From the NCBI GenBank assembly GCA_036507005.1, contig DASXQT010000006.1, forward strand, positions 8,567 through 72,566: a DNA stretch of 64,000 bases. Reading direction: 5' to 3'. This document shows, in pieces, positions 63,878 through 64,000 of the stretch; the first letter of the stretch is position 1; the number at the start of each line of letters is the position of its first letter. Made by a program: the position numbers and the translations under genes. The stretch comes from WS-2 sp036507005 (GTDB lineage Bacteria > Eisenbacteria > RBG-16-71-46). Below the pieces are notes generated by a model. That model was not told the DNA's origin and ran no database searches. It was given only the letters and a program-made list of their open reading frames with translations.

Positions 63878-64000
63878 ATGAATTCCGTTTCGCACCTCGG
63901 CGACCAGGAGCTGCTCCGTTCCCTGGCGGCGGTCGTTGCCAACGAGCGCGCCTCGAGCCTGCCCGTCCTGGAACACATCGCAGAGGTCGATGCCCGGCGC
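63878..64000 (+). CDS. HNH-endonuclease-family protein, N-terminus only (cut by window edge)
   Basis: The first 41 residues are visible: MNSVSHLGDQELLRSLAAVV...LPVLEHIAEVDARR. The HIAEVDARR ending is the standard N-terminal motif of multi-copy HNH proteins in this type of genome. It is homologous to the deleted copy upstream (SHLDDHTLLCRLAA / SHLGDQELLRSLAA). Whether this copy has an HNH domain cannot be seen. Confidence 0.75.
   Translation, partial: MNSVSHLGDQELLRSLAAVVANERASSLPVLEHIAEVDARR

Overview
The window is very GC-rich, densely coded DNA from a Gram-negative bacterium. Evidence for an outer membrane is a TonB-dependent receptor, a TolC-type channel, lipoproteins and a TonB protein. 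A PKD-domain protein ends in the FlgD-like tail (IPNPVRSEALL...GIYWYRIRS...GRFVITR) typical of uncultured FCB-group phyla. Together with the HNH-endonuclease-like repeats at the right end, this makes Candidatus Eisenbacteria or a close relative my best guess; that is inference, because there is no rRNA or tRNA in the window. Genes are often joined by 4-base ATGA or GTGA overlaps, so translational coupling is the rule.

Layout, left to right. 1-2050 (minus): a TPP riboswitch drives a sodium:solute symporter and a TonB-dependent receptor, cut by the left edge; this is a thiamine or thiamine-precursor uptake operon. 2206-9432: a 5'-truncated PKD gene, a thioredoxin-like protein, a YCII/ECF42 sigma-factor pair, a HEAT protein coupled to a family-2 glycosyltransferase, and a rhomboid protease with a zinc ribbon. 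9464-17979 (minus): a seven-gene MoxR/DUF58/Bat operon behind a promoter with a perfect 22-bp palindrome. 18106-20413: a Cas4-like plus DEDD nuclease (DUF2779) and a secreted protein. 20483-25306 (minus): a TetR-TolC-EmrA-EmrB efflux operon with two palindromic operators. 25391-27860: a zinc-ribbon membrane protein, HupE and DUF4198.

28121-37323 is a coupled pair: a 907-aa FAD/4x[4Fe-4S] oxidoreductase and a 2160-aa permuted glutamate-synthase-like protein. 37436-51234 is mixed housekeeping: a reductase-fold protein, a racemase, a membrane TPR protein, a CPBP protease, an amine oxidase, a YiiX-like hydrolase, a methyltransferase, a lipoprotein, a MATE pump, an FAD reductase and a RidA protein.

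51271-54944 (minus) looks like an acquired module of lower GC. It encodes a caspase-pseudokinase-kinase fusion (1054 aa) coupled to a small protein of unknown function. This and the glutamate-synthase-like pair are the best candidates for an undescribed system. 55041-60257 (minus) is a peptide ABC transporter (OppA-OppB-OppC) followed by an APC permease, with a duplicated oppC 3' end beyond it. The rest holds an eroded nucleotidyltransferase cassette, allantoinase, a TonB protein and two tandem HNH-family 5' units, one internally deleted and one cut by the right edge.

Four genes have a TANNNT hexamer 6-8 nt before the start codon, which suggests leaderless transcription. I saw no tRNA, rRNA, CRISPR array, transposase or convincing intrinsic terminator.
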